Positions 47,401 to 57,086 of a stretch of DNA of 64,000 nt are shown here, one piece after another. The stretch lies in contig OW028584.1 in the NCBI GenBank assembly GCA_932294295.1, forward strand, positions 33,365,969 through 33,429,968, in the 5' to 3' direction. Each line of letters opens with the position of its first letter. The stretch's first letter is position 1. The stretch is from Alitta virens (lineage: Eukaryota > Annelida > Polychaeta > Phyllodocida > Nereididae). A program made the translations under genes and the position numbers. The notes below the pieces were generated by a model. That model was not told where the DNA came from. It saw only the letters and a program-made list of their open reading frames with translations, and ran no database searches.

Positions 47401-47445
47401 AGTCCAATGTCATGGTCACTGTGTGATTTCTTGGATGGTGAGTGA
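40424..47445 (+). CDS. Secreted FAMeT (Methyltransf_FA)-domain protein with C-terminal cysteine module
   Basis: Five exons: 40424-40478, 41185-41349, 43408-43674, 46463-46572 and 47131-47445. Phases run 1, 1, 1, 0; 912 nt, 303 aa. Exon 1 is a signal peptide (MKIFLVWIFTMTVGHVHA). Residues about 25-160 fit the farnesoic acid O-methyltransferase-like domain: AHIALS, YEFVIG, FWISWKDHIISFGKG (109 onward), and WRIPSG at the end. In animals this domain is usually extracellular and not shown to be an enzyme. A phase-1 intron then leads to a module (163-303) with VLDEDSNTC, PSCDEPYITV, LHCRF and SLCDF, resembling the lectin gene's C-terminus. An AATAAA lies 28 bp after the stop. The terminal GGTGAGT could also be a donor, so a further exon is possible. 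Likely a secreted recognition protein. Confidence 0.82.
40743..40874. mobile_element. Short MITE with CAGGGGCGGAT ends
   Basis: A 132-bp segment with inverted ends (A)CAGGGGCGGAT and ATCCGCCCCTG(T), and internal GGGGGGTCCTGACACC with inverted GACCCCCCTTTCC. End sequence resembles hAT-type MITEs; no clear 8-bp duplication was found. Lies in intron 1 of the FAMeT-domain gene. Confidence 0.65.
41425..41601 (+). pseudogene. LINE reverse-transcriptase C-terminal fragment
   Basis: The frame reads TSLGQRCILHKGVKFWNHF followed by YKKKLKQSLLNHF, a pattern typical of the last 50 residues of non-LTR ORF2 proteins. Preceded by a TA run; no upstream RT domain remains. In intron 2 of the FAMeT-domain gene. 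Confidence 0.55.
41791..41964 (+). mobile_element. SINE family A, full-length copy
   Basis: tRNA-like head: A box TAGCTCAGAGGTAGCGC, B box GGTTCGATTCC. Body: TAAGTTGGATGGCTGTTTCA to ATACAGGACTAATAAAGCCC, then an ACAC-rich tail. This is the best copy in the window and the reference for the fragments elsewhere. Confidence 0.85.
42105..42280 (+). mobile_element. SINE fragments (body B-type block and degenerate family A head)
   Basis: At 42115-42175 is the AGGCAAACATAATGATGAG block shared with 8705-8795 and 18225-18290. At 42208-42280 is a decayed family A head (GGGCCTAGCTCAGTGGCAGT, then TAAGTTGGATGGCTGCC). Confidence 0.6.
42300..42850. repeat. Highly diverged tandem repeat (GAAATTGTTTnATTnGACTTTC)
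   Basis: At least five units of about 80-110 bp share AAACATTTTATGAAATTGTT, GGACTTTCTTGAAATGTTTC and AGCAAA motifs, with much divergence. Minus-strand frame over it is not supported as coding. Confidence 0.6.
43035..43115 (+). mobile_element. tRNA-like sequence (tRNA pseudogene or SINE head)
   Basis: GCATAGCTCAGTTGGTTGCA (A box) and GGGCTCAAATCC (degenerate B box) are spaced as in a tRNA. The acceptor and anticodon arms do not pair well, so a working tRNA is unlikely. Confidence 0.45.
43810..44440. mobile_element. GC-rich insert between 21-bp direct repeats
   Basis: GAGGACCATCCCTGTGTCAA(T) occurs at about 43814-43834 and 44421-44441. Between them is unusually GC-rich sequence (GCGCGGGGCGCG, CCCACCGGGGCAGGGC, several GTGCGGGTGCG-like motifs) in an AT-rich intron. 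The direct repeat could be the target duplication of a retroelement or part of a tandem pair. Confidence 0.5.
44511..44753. mobile_element. MITE with TA duplication and GGGACAAGATA repeats
   Basis: Ends CAGTGGCTGGGAGGGGAC and GTCCCCTCCTTGCCACCG are inverse with two or three mismatches, and TA flanks both sides. The interior is built of GTTGGGACAAGATAGTTTTT-like units in both orientations. Found in the intron between FAMeT-domain exons 3 and 4. Confidence 0.75.
44754..46462. other. Intron with CpG-bearing patch and 1.3-kb direct repeat edges
   Basis: GTAGCAGCCTTAACATATAC (44817) and GTAGCAGCCTTAATGTATAC (46123) are similar direct repeats about 1306 bp apart. Between them, 45340-45490 and 45640-45700 are richer in CpG than the flanks. 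No exon fits the FAMeT-domain frame here. Either a large unclassified insertion or an embedded regulatory region. Confidence 0.35.
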
Positions 47446-47850
47446 GATGAATGCTTTGTAAGGTTAACCATCAATAAAATTGAATAGGAGCACTTTGTAA
47501 TATGCAATATCCAGTTCTCCTTATGATGTTCTTTTCCTATTTCTTATGAGCTATTCTAATCTAATTCAGTTGTTTTAACTTCTATGGTAGTCTTGCATGA
47601 GCGGCACTTCAATGATGCCTTGTGAGACTACCAATCATATATATATTTATACATATCTACATACGTTTCTAAAAGAATGACAATATTTATTTTCTCTGTT
47701 TGTATATATATGGTGAATAAACGATTAAACGATTGAACTTATGAAATAAAATTGCCAAAGATGAAAAAACAAAAATTTACAGAACTCAAACCTGGTTGAT
47801 AATCAACCGAGCAATTTATAGATGATGTGTTATTACGGTTGCATATCCAT

Positions 47851-48205
47851 TAGAGCTGGGAATCAGTTCAATTTTTTGTAAACAATTAAAAGGGGCTTCT
47901 GGCAACCGATTATCGATTAATAATCAATTATTTGATGTAACCCACACAAAGTGTTAATGCTGTGCTACGTCAATGAAATAGGTCTTTTTTTTTACACCAA
48001 AATCTATCAATTTGTATATGTATTAGTACTTGCAGTTCAATCCAGGTGGCAGCACATGACAACCGCAGCCGCCTGGCGGATTTTAATAATATAGCGCGCA
48101 AAGTTATCGAGGTTACAAATCAGTAATCGAGAATTGAATTTTTCAGATTTTTGATTCGATTAACAATGATTAATAGATAATCGTCGATAATCACTGAGCC
48201 GTAGT
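47851..48205. mobile_element. Possible hAT-type MITE rich in ATCGATTA
   Basis: Starts TAGAGCTGGGAATCA and ends near ATAATCACTGAGCCGTAG. Contains GATTATCGATTAATAATCAA and inverted counterparts (ATCGTCGATAATC, TTAACAATGATTAATAG). End similarity is weak. Confidence 0.4.
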
Positions 48206-48825
48206 ATCCATACTATGAAGGAGTAGTCGGTCAGTGGGAGGATTTGGACTGTGCTATCTTGATCGCTGCCCTTTGTGAAGCTGACCAGACATGGATAAAA
48301 TATTTTCAAATTTCAAAATTAAGCCAAAGAGAAATATGCAAACAATTGTTATCATTATCATATAGGTCAGGTGGGCAGACTGCCGCAGAAATCAGAAGAT
48401 GTATTTGCCATAGAATCCTAGTAAATGGAAAATAAAGAAGATAAAATAATAATAATATAGTAATAATATATGTGATTAATAATAGCAGCAGTATTTATGC
48501 AGAGAAGAAAAAAAAAGAAGAAAAGATGTACAGTCAGAAGGAAAAGAACAAAACAAGAACTGTTGTTACAATGAAAATTAAACATATTTACAATTTAAAA
48601 AACAATTAATGATTACCTATTACAAAATAGAATAATTGATTTAAGATGATAAAGAAAAGCATATATTTACCTGAACAACAACACTTAAAAGTATTCAATT
48701 TTTGTCAACCCAATGCTTTGCAACAGCGCTGTGTGGTAATGATTGCTTATCCACTGTATGATGGTGTCATAGGACAATGGTGGACTGCACTAGTGGTTAT
48801 TGTGTTTGTGAAGCTTATCAAACAT

Positions 48826-48831
48826 AACTTA

Positions 48832-48878
<47 letters not shown>

Positions 48879-49055
48879 GACTGACTGACTGACTGACTGA
48901 CTGACTGACTGACTGACTGACTTACTTACTTTCTTACTTTCTTACTTTCTTACTTACTTTCTTACTCACTTACCATAACCTTACTTACTTACTTACTTAC
49001 TACCTTACTACCTCTGCTTACTTACTTACTCACTAACTTACTTACTTACTTGCCT
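48826..49055. repeat. (TTAC)n / (TGAC)n microsatellite
   Basis: TTAC repeats, then a pure TGAC block (48877-48920), then TTAC again with TTTC variants. The arrangement suggests a TTAC to TGAC substitution that spread by slippage. Confidence 0.95.
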
Positions 49056-49069
49056 AATTTCTTGATACT

Positions 49070-49420
49070 TGGCTGATAATCCCTTTCTGCCTCGGGTGAG
49101 GATCTCAGTTCAAGTCTTTCCAAGTTTTCACTACTGTGAAAATAAGAGTTTTCGACATCCGTTGATGCCTTGAAGATGAAGGTGCATAGTCAAAGTTGTA
49201 GTCCGCTGGAGTCTTGTGGGATCCTTTTAAAAAATGTTAAAGGTCTCAATCGTATCTGCGTCTTTTCTTCTATTCTGCAGTGACGGTAGTATCAGTTCTT
49301 CTTTGGATATTTTTCCAGCATATCGATATCTTTCTTTAGCTAGGGAGACCATACCACAGAAGCATATTCAAGTCCGATACTCTTGAAAAATAAGGCCACT
49401 TTATCCAAGCTTGTACACAA
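49070..49420 (-). pseudogene. Decayed non-LTR retrotransposon fragment
   Basis: The minus strand reads LEYASVVWSP, stop, LKKDIDMLEK and, in a shifted frame, DADTIETFNIF, which match the YxxxxW-SP...KKDI region after the RT domain of non-LTR elements. Stops and shifts throughout. Confidence 0.55.
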
Positions 49421-50307
49421 CTGACCAATGGACCAATGATCAGTGTGACAGTAATTTTCATTGAAGTGCAGGAAATGTTTTTGTTATTTATTTGTTAAGG
49501 AAATATAATGGAACCCTGCTCTAAGAACACTTCATAAAGAACACTTCATTATACATGTTGCAGATTTCATGCAAGAATGACCAATATTGTATTTCACACA
49601 TAGACTCAATGATCCTTCCTTTTCTTTGTTGACCAGTGTTGCAATTCACAGTTTTGAGAGACACTGTGCTAGTTTGGTCAAAGTAAATCATTGGTAACAC
49701 AGATCTCAAGGAGATAACATGTTAAAATGGAATAATGAAGAAAGGTGAAATCATAGAACTTTGCAAAGGGATGCTGAAAGATGTGTTTACATTAACTTAT
49801 AAAGTATTAATTAAATATTTTATCTGATGTCTTAATATTGACAATTCTATTTTCCAGTACAATTTCTAATTTCTATTTTTTCAATTTCTTTATTGACCAT
49901 GTATCATATGAAAAAAATAAAATAAAAATAAATAATTGCATTCTTCGAAATTATCATTAACACGGTTGGCAGACACTATGCAGTGTATATGCCATTACCA
50001 AACAATATTAAATATACATATATATGACAAATAAAACAATCAAAATTACAATTTTTATCGTAGTTGTTAATTGATAACAATTAAAAAAAGAAATATATAT
50101 AATATGTATGGTGGCAGAAGGATACATGGTTAAATATAATCATATTCAATATAAGAAAAAAGAAAGTAAAATGAACATTAAATATAATGTGCTTGTGAAA
50201 AATTTAAAGTTCCCTCAAATATTCAGACATATCTTTATACCAAGTGACCATAGGCCAAAACAATTCCTCTGCAACCCATTTCAAACATGTGGCAGTTAGT
50301 AAAATTG
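49421..50307 (-). other. Probable 3' untranslated part of the LINE at 50308-51540, then repeats
   Basis: AT-rich sequence after the LINE stop codon on the minus strand. A possible 3' end lies near 49900, where the plus strand shows an A-rich tract (AAAAAAATAAAATAAAAATA). No independent gene. Confidence 0.4.
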
Positions 50308-51540
50308 TTATGAGGACAATTTACTGATAAAATGATTTTTTAGTCTCTTCTTGAAAGTATGCAGACTGCAGTTATAATCAATTATATCATCAATGTTATT
50401 CCAATATTTTGCTCCATTAATTCGTATAGTTTTTTCATACAATGCTGATTTAGCGATGGGAATATATAACTTATTTGACTGTCTAGTTTGGCGACTTATC
50501 ACTCTATTATTTCTCTTGTAAAATTCATAGAATACTTCTGGTAACATACCCTTTACAAATTTAAAAACAAAGGTTAACGTACATACGGCAAAAATATCAG
50601 TTAGTTTTAAACTTTTCATACTTTTGAATATTGGATCAGTAGAAGCCATGAAACTTGCATTTTTAATTAATCTTACTGCCTTCTTTTGAAGCTTAAATAA
50701 AGAGTTGATGTGAATATGTGCAGCATTTCCCCAGACTTCTACACAGTAGTTCAAATGGGAGTAGATAATGCTATTGTATAATAGTTTTAAAGACATAATA
50801 TCAACATATTTTCTTGCTTTAGCTAAGACTCCTATACCCTTAGCAACTTTACTTTTAACTGATTTTATGTGATTAACCCATGTTAACTTAGCATCTACTG
50901 TAACTCCGATAAATTCAATGTGCTCGACACGTTCAATTATGCAGTTATCAATTTTTAAAATATTGTCATTTAAAACTCTTCTGCTCCTGGCAGACCTGAA
51001 CACAATATAGTGAGTTTTTTCTAAATTCAATGATAATTTGTTTGCGCCAAGCCAATCATTAATCTTAATCAATTCTTGGTTTAGTGAAGAAAATGTATCT
51101 TCTACAGAACCACCCCTTATGAATAAACTAGTATCATCAGCAAAGACAATAGGGGTGACAACATTAGAAACATCTTTAATATCGTTAATATATAATAAAA
51201 AAAAGAAAAGGCCCGAGTATGGAACCTTGGGGCACTCCACATTTAATAGTAAGTCTAGAAGACTCAGCATCATTAAATGAAACAAATTGTTTTCTGCCCC
51301 TTTAATAATCCTGAAACCAATTAAATGCGATCCCTCTTATCCCATATTTGAATAACTTGTGTAATAAAATGTTATGATTCACAGTGTCAAACACTTTTTT
51401 TAAATCAAGAAATACACCCAAAAATATATCACCATTGTCTATTGCTGATGCTATTTTTATCTATTAGGGTAATTAGTGCTAGGTTAGTGGAATGTTTTTC
51501 TCGAAAGAAAGTACCACTATATTTGTCCATTGTCTATTGA
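50308..51540 (-). pseudogene. Non-LTR retrotransposon, reverse transcriptase part (5'-truncated, frameshifted)
   Basis: The minus frame ending at 50308 carries LLYINDI, the RT catalytic block FADDTSLF, NKLSLNLEKTHYIVF, LGVTVD-like IGVTVDAKLTW, and LNYCVEVWGN, then a C-terminus ending FKKRLKNHFISK. Upstream, across frameshifts, are [15 protein letters not shown] and a broken VPQGSILGP-type motif (reads VPYSG). So the RT core is recognisable but not functional. Endonuclease and ORF1 are missing. The clade is not determined (CR1/L2/Jockey-like group). Confidence 0.85.
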
Positions 51541-51821
51541 TCTATTGCATATATATCAAAATAGAAGAGATAAGTTTGATGATGATTTAATGATTAGTCT
51601 AAGATAAAATGATGAGATGCTTATTGTTATGTGATGTTTACTTGTCATATGGTCCTTAACTGATTATTTCTATTTTTCTTAAAAATTGTAGATTCACCTC
51701 TATTTTATGTTGAGTGAATAAAAGGTGCCTATAAAGCAACATACTCGGGTTTCTCCTCCATACTTCACAATACATATATAGACCCTTCATGAGTTACATC
51801 GTCCCTTGTACTCAGTGTCTA

Positions 51822-52235
51822 TGCTGTCACGTACAAGACCACATATGTCAAAAGTTGGCTATACGTGCTCTTCACTGGTTCCCGCACCTGTGTCAAGCAC
51901 AAGGCACCAGTACATTCCAATTGTTCATGCTCCCCCTTTGGCTGGTTAAAATTAGATTTCTGGAAGACCCTTTGCTTCTAGCCCCGCCCTCCTGCGCACT
52001 GCAAGTGCTGAATGGAGAAAACAGCCAGTGCGCAGGTATGACATATTTCCGGTAAAGGTCAGGATTCCGACCTGTAGATTGGCGTGTGCCGGCCTAATAC
52101 TTCAGTTAGGCTGGAGCCCAGCCAATAGGTGCTCACTCATGGCTCTGTTAATCATGCATAAATTCTTTCCACGATCGTACGTGGGGCAGTCGTAGATTAC
52201 TCGCCACACATCCGTCAAATGTCTGCTGTAATATA
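51822..52235. mobile_element. Dispersed repeat (GGCTCTGTTAATCA), copy 2
   Basis: Same ordered blocks as 39118-39380, but with about 290 bp of extra sequence between the opening blocks and GGCTCTGTTAATCATGC. It is preceded by a SINE family B scrap (CCCTTGTACTCAGTGTCTAT) at about 51802. Confidence 0.55.
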
Positions 52236-52767
52236 AGCGAAGCTCGTCGCGGCCGTAGACGAGTGGCTACACAGTGGACAAGCCAACCGGAACTGGTTAA
52301 AAATAGATTTCACTTATAATCGCTGTTTTAAAAATACATGTAATCCTATGGAAGATCAACTTATTATCGTTTTTTTGCCAAATGGTCCAGAACGAGACTA
52401 CGTCATCATGTCATAACAACGTCGTCGGTTCAGTTGCGATGTCCATAATTTCGTGACGAATACATATCCAGCTTGAAACTTGGAGAAAAATTGTTTCTCT
52501 AACTGCAACAATTCTAACAGTGACTAGAAATAGCGTTTATTTAGAAGGGGAACCCACCAGATATGAATAACAAATCATCTTGAATCGATCACGCTCGCGC
52601 CAACGACATTGTTGCGATGACGTTTTATCACACCAGGGGGCAGTTTTAAGCGATCGCAGCAAGAAACGCATTACAATTATCTGACTTCTTTTGCCTCTAA
52701 AATTGTTATCTCTTGTCCGATTTTGAAAATTTAAAAACCTACATGAAGTCTAATATATAGTAGAGAT

Positions 52768-53158
52768 TTAAAGCTGCACTGTCTGTCAAATTTGCAATTT
52801 GCTAAAACTCATCAAATAATTGAAAATAACTAATGGGCCAATATTTCTGTTGGATGCAAAATTCCCCGCCAGAAATATTCAGGGCATACTAAATTTGTGT
52901 GTTAACTAATGATTTTATCAGACATTATTACTAAAAATAAATCTTACATTGAGAGCAAATCCAGACTAAAACATTAGAAACACACTGGGTATGATGGCAT
53001 GAAAAACTAATACCTAAATTATTTATTGTAAATTAAGACTAAATTGTTGTGCAAAAGTGGGCATGTGTAATGGTAAAAAATATCATAAGACAAGAAGGCA
53101 GCATTTGTATATATATAATTACTTGAATGTGCTAAATCTGGAGACACAGTAACTTTAA
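52768..53158. mobile_element. TIR element (TTAAAGGTGCACTGTCTGTC), copy 1
   Basis: A 391-bp copy: left end TTTAAAGCTGCACTGTCTGT, right end a decayed inverse (AGACACAGTAACTTTAA). Its body (CTAAATTGTTGTGCAAAAGT, ATATCATAAGACAAGAAGGC) is nearly the same as in 57720-62230. It serves as the uninterrupted reference for that copy. Confidence 0.75.
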
Positions 53159-53679
53159 GTTGACATAAATATACATATAATATAGCTTCGTTCACTCCTG
53201 GCATTGACAGCTACATATTATTTGAGTTCATTGTTTGCACACTTCTTGACATGTTTAGATTGTCTTGTTTTCGGTTTAGTATAGTTTGGACTTTGTACAT
53301 ATTGTTCCTTAGAAGTGTATGTTCTGACAGCTTATGATATACATTTGGTGTATATTAATGTACTAGAATACTCCAGTCTCCATGTATATAATTGCTGTTG
53401 TTCTTGAGTATTTCTGTGTCTTTAGAATATTTTATACCTGCAAGACTAGTACATTTTCAGAAAAAAATAACAAAAAAAACTAATGTGTTAGTCCTTTCTT
53501 ATTATTTGAACTAAAATCCACAACAAACCACTTTTTTGTTTGTTGTTTAATAGTTGCCTGCTTGAAACAGTTGTCCTATGCACAAGGGTAGTAACACTGT
53601 GAGTAACTTATGCCAGCCCATCACAGCTGAATATGATAACATGCATGTGCTTGGATGACTGTATAGCTCATTACAATCA

Positions 53680-54160
53680 ACAGGTGTGCATGCTCAACCT
53701 ATGTGTGCAAAGTTGAAAGATTATTTGAGGAGCAAAAAATGCCCAAGGCACAGTTAGTTGAATGCATCATTGCCCTTTGTTAGTGATAACAAGCATGTGT
53801 GTATGTTTCATAAGTGATATGATAATCAAATATTTTCCTTTTAACAAAAATTGCAATGTGAATTTATTTGTTGTTCTATTATCATCAGTGTGGTGAAACA
53901 AAAATCTGTGTTTTGTTTTTTAAACCAGCGATATGGCACAGTTTATTGTATATTATCATCAATATTTTGCAGAGTGTTTGCTGTCACTCTGTAATGTGCA
54001 TATTAACTTGTTCACTGAATGGTGTGCATGCTCGGCCTATGAGTGCAAAATTAAAAAGATTAATTGAGGAGCAACAAATGCCCAAGGCACAGTTAGTTGA
54101 ATGCATCACTGCCTTTGTTGGTGATAAGAAGCCTGTGTGTATATTTAATGAGTGATATGA
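53680..54160. repeat. Duplicated 130-bp segment with coding-like frame
   Basis: Segments at about 53690-53820 and 54020-54160 share ATGCCCAAGGCACAGTTAGT and TGAATGCATCA. The second keeps an open frame (AKLKRLIEEQQMPKAQLVEC then ITAFVGDKKPVCIFNE, stop), while the first has several indels relative to it. This could be an exon-derived or element-derived fragment; the family is not recognised. Confidence 0.5.
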
Positions 54161-57086
54161 TGATCACTTAAAAAGATAAAGTTAGAAAATCTTTAATCAA
54201 GATGAAAACATAGCTTTTCTTAAATCAACTTAAGCAGCAATCTTAGAGCACAAAACATCATGTATGCTTTGACTTAGAAAACATATTGTGCATTTACACT
54301 GGACAGACTTTGTTAAGCAAGCAAACATAATTTAGGTTCATTATGTACCTTTTGTAATGAAAATATACAAAAGTGTTACTGAATGAAATTTAAGACACAT
54401 TTAACACCAAACAATTAAAGGCATCTCATAATATGTAAGATATAAAATTATACCAGCAGCTCAATATACTTTTTCATGCAGCTAAGCTAAAACATGCCCA
54501 GACCTCATGTTATGTTGACAAATTAAACCAAGGTAAAAAATAAATAAAATAAAAAAACTATGGAATTTCACATTTAACATCCATGTGTGTATTCAAATAT
54601 AGAGTATCAGTGGTAATTTTAGAGACCAGATAGAATTAATTCCATAAAGTGACATACATTGTAGTTTGTAATGCAAACATTTATTTTCTCAAGTAAAGCT
54701 ATGATAAAATGCTTAAAAGAAAATTAAAATCTCCATTATGTCAGAATATACTGACTCTGTTGAAATATTTAAAGATGCCCTAAAATGGAATTTTTGATAT
54801 TTCATCAAAGTGCTGGAATGGAAGTGAACAACCATTCACAAGTCACACTGCATATACTTGCATAATAACACTAAAAAACAGGAATATCCCATACTTTGTT
54901 AGTAAATAACAGGTAAGCTGTGAAGCTGAGCGTCCTTATTTCTTGGTCATGCCTCAGTGATTCCCTTGCATTTGACCCCTGATCAGAACAACAAACTCTG
55001 ATGTCACATCATGCATATGTAAAGAGCTACTGCCTAAAATTGAGCTATTCTGGCTTGAGAATGTCATCTTAAATTGACTAACCTATGATTCAGTATTTCA
55101 GGATATATTCTTTCATGGGACTTGCAAAACTGAAAAAGTGCAAATTCATTTTAGTGCACCTTCAAATCGTAAATACACTCATTTTTGAAAATCAGCAGCA
55201 TGTTTAGAACTACAGAGATATTTTCTGATCAGCCTAAGTACTAGTATTAAACCATTCTAGCATATCAAGATTAGATTTATTACTGAAATAGCATGGAACA
55301 TTTCCACATATCTGTTAGGATTGCAATAACAAGGTTTTGTACATAAATCTGGAATACATCCAGAAGAGGCAGACATTCTGTATATTTCAGCATGGCTGGT
55401 CAGCATCAAAGCCTACATTTCTAGAACCCAATATGGTTTCTGTATTTTCAATAATAAATCAAGTTAACAAATGATTTACAATCAACTGTAGGCTCCTAAA
55501 AAAGGCTTTTTTTTTTGTTCCAAAACTTGTGCATTCTGTGTGCCTTGGTTTGTTGTGGTTTTATTTTTGTGATTAGCAGAGCAATGTTTAAATAATGATA
55601 TAACTCGTGCCATTTTTACTCATGGAAATTTTTTGTAGCAGAACTCATAGAGATAGAGATACTTACTAAGATTGTTTTACAAATAATCTTTCGGGGATTT
55701 GGTTAAATTAGCCGTGACATCACTGTTGTTTGTGTACATTTAAGCTGTGGCCAGATCACTGATCTTCACATCCTTGAAAATGGCTTAAATAACTATGGCA
55801 CATTTGAAATTCCTTGAATAAAATGAAGCAACTTTAAATTGAGGACCATATGTCATAAGTGCCTGGTTTTATTGTACCAAGGTATTTATTGATTTCCCAG
55901 AAATTGGCATGGTTCATTTTGGTCTGAGGGATGAAAGCTTGTGGAGGTTTTCCACAAATATCTGTTGGCATTCCTGAAAATTAGTATTTAAATTGGTGAC
56001 TATGGTGTTTTGACTGTTAACCTCACTCTTTCTCAAGTGAAACAGTGTAATTACACAAATTAAATCTGTCCAATTTTCTGATAGCTGATTGCATTTAAAG
56101 CTGTACACTGTAATTAATTAAAAATAGGCCAATCTTAAAATAAAATAATTTCTCAAACTGTTTTTAACAGCAGATATGCAGTTTGAAAATGTAACACTCT
56201 CTGAACTGTCAATTATTTATGTTAATATGGTGAAATGAAACATGATTATATTTTTAAAACGTGGATTATACCAATAGATTTGAAAAACATTTAAAATTTT
56301 TCTGAATAGACAGTTTTTTAGGCTGCAAATTACAGAATACTAAAAGTATTTTGGTGCTTATAATATATATTTAAAAAAGAACTAGACATACTTCTATGCA
56401 ACTTAATATCAGGAAAGTTTGAAATATATATTTTTTATAGTATGACTAACAAGCAAAGGTCTCTTTATAAATACTATAGATGGTGCAAGTGGTCGATTTG
56501 CAGACAGTTGTGGGTAGCTAGGCAAGAGTAGCGAGGATTTATGAAAAAGTACATTTTATAGAACGTTCGGCAATAAAGACAAAGAAATAAATTTATATGA
56601 ACTATACTAATCGATTGTAATATTTTGACATGATACCTTGTCAGTGTCTGGTACCTGCAACTAATCTTTAGACTGTACAAAATAGATCAATTAATTTTTA
56701 TTTATTCTGATACAGGTCTCTTTTTTAAAGATAACAACACACACACTCTATTTGTGTATGCAGCGAGTACAAAATGTTTTTCATGAGGAAATATGTATTT
56801 TGGTTATAGACAACCACCCCTGCTTTTAGGCCTCAACAATACATATAATTCAATACAATGCAATGCAATACAATATAATAGGTTTTTTTATTGTGCAATT
56901 TGTTGCTTACCTCCAAAAAAAAACAAAAATAGCATCACATTTTAATGAATAAAAAATTAATAAAGTTTCCGATTTGGTAGGAGTAAATACTTCACTGGAA
57001 TACAATTTTTTGAATTGTTTAAAGGGGCCACCAACTAGGACACACTTATGAAATCAAGTTGAACTTACACACTACAGTAAAAGAAA
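54161..57086. other. Long AT-rich region without recognised features
   Basis: Nearly 3 kb with no exon, no identified element and no tandem array; only short random frames. It may hold regulatory sequence for the gene starting at 57087. Confidence 0.5.

Noticed and set aside
47438..47443. GTGAGT as a splice donor at the end of the FAMeT-domain gene
   Set aside because: The in-frame stop comes two codons later, the module is complete (SLCDF), and AATAAA follows at about 47473; kept as a caveat only.
48244..48435. 63-residue frame at 48244
   Set aside because: Looks protein-like but has no recognisable motif, no splice partners and sits beside a MITE-like repeat; not called.
51789..52055. 88-residue frame at 51789
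   Set aside because: Lies over a SINE scrap and a dispersed repeat also present at 39118; no conserved protein features.
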